5,476 nt of DNA. It comes from Methanobacteriota archaeon. Its GTDB lineage: Archaea; Thermoplasmatota; Thermoplasmata; Methanomassiliicoccales; Methanomethylophilaceae. Position numbers and translations under genes: made by a program. The stretch's first letter is position 1. Each line of letters opens with the position of its first letter. Shown here in pieces: positions 5,171 through 5,476 of the stretch. The notes beneath the pieces are model-generated. The model did no database searches. It was not told the DNA's origin and was given only the letters and a program-made list of their open reading frames with translations. The stretch lies in the NCBI GenBank assembly GCA_029574055.1, contig JAKQBQ010000041.1, positions 1-5,476 on the forward strand, read 5' to 3'.

Positions 5171-5476
5171 TCAGGTATCTCGATCTCGATGAGCTGCCCC
5201 TTCGAGCTCCAATCCATCATATCCGCAAGGGTTGTTCCCTCAAGCACAGAATTGACGGCATCATTGAGCTTTTTCCACAGTATCATCGAGACGCATTTAT
5301 CCGACCTTTTGCAGTCGCTCACTTCCGCAAGGCAGGAGACCGGAGCGGTATCCCCTTCTATCAGCTTTATTATCATTCCTACGGTGTATTGGTCGGGGGG
5401 TTTCGAAAGGCGGTAGCCTTCGTTCGGCCCCCTCTCGCTCTTTACGAACCCGGCTTTGTTGAGGGACGATATTATC
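5164..5476 (-). CDS. Rrf2 family transcriptional regulator (5' end outside window)
   Basis: The minus-strand frame is open to the window edge. It gives the C-terminal 103 residues of an Rrf2 (IscR/CymR/NsrR-like) repressor; full family members have about 135-160, so most of the winged helix-turn-helix is missing. The visible part begins [32 protein letters not shown], the recognition wing of Rrf2 proteins. It continues with IIKLIEG and then a Cys cluster C-x6-C-x5-C, with codons at 5332-5334, 5311-5313 and 5293-5295. A similar three-Cys cluster binds an Fe-S cluster in IscR, where the first spacing is five residues. The end is a LADMMDW-type helix. It is transcribed towards cysK and overlaps its last 7 bases. 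I infer that it controls the nifS-nifU-cysK operon through Fe-S or cysteine status; the true ligand is unknown. Confidence 0.9.
   Translation of the reverse strand, partial: IISSLNKAGFVKSERGPNEGYRLSKPPDQYTVGMIIKLIEGDTAPVSCLAEVSDCKRSDKCVSMILWKKLNDAVNSVLEGTTLADMMDWSSKGQLIEIEIPDY

Noticed and set aside
5189..5416. Plus-strand frame after cysK
   Set aside because: It is antisense to the Rrf2 coding sequence, whose conserved motifs are unmistakable.

Overview
The window looks archaeal, most likely a methanogen-type euryarchaeon. A Methanomassiliicoccales-like source is my best guess, but it is an inference from overall feel and not proven. The evidence is archaeal-style TATA elements about 25-30 bp before gene or tRNA starts, at least one apparently leaderless gene, a tRNA-Leu gene with no encoded CCA, and Shine-Dalgarno sites (GGTGA, GGAGGT) that fit an ATCACCTCC-type 16S 3' end. 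Arg is often AGG/AGA and Ile often ATA.

Layout: (1) Bases 1-318 hold the 3' part of a low-molecular-weight-phosphatase-type arsenate reductase on the plus strand. (2) Converging on it is a 407-residue AAA_14/DUF4143 ATPase on the minus strand (339-1562). Its promoter appears leaderless and is preceded by two identical 21-bp direct repeats. (3) A minus-strand tRNA-Leu(GAG) (1736-1819) follows, with a TATA element upstream and a T5 tract plus hairpin downstream. (4) Next is a minus-strand MNT-HEPN toxin-antitoxin remnant. The MNT nucleotidyltransferase (2009-2326) looks intact. The HEPN partner (about 1810-2022) has lost its ATG and its C-terminal half. (5) A plus-strand operon, nifS-nifU-cysK (2605-5170), is preceded by a TATA region and a near-perfect palindrome lying about where transcription should start. 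(6) A minus-strand Rrf2-family regulator with three Cys, cut by the window end, converges on cysK and overlaps its 3' end by 7 bp.

Functionally the right half is a compact sulfur and Fe-S module. CysK can make cysteine from an activated serine plus sulfide, NifS takes sulfur from cysteine, and the NifU/IscU scaffold assembles clusters. The adjoining Rrf2 protein is the natural candidate to sense cluster or cysteine status and act at the operon palindrome. The left half is accessory: an arsenic-resistance gene, a DUF4143 ATPase, and a decaying toxin-antitoxin pair beside a tRNA.

Nothing here is clearly a new system. The most interesting lead is the coupling of Rrf2, CysK and NifS/NifU with a visible candidate operator.
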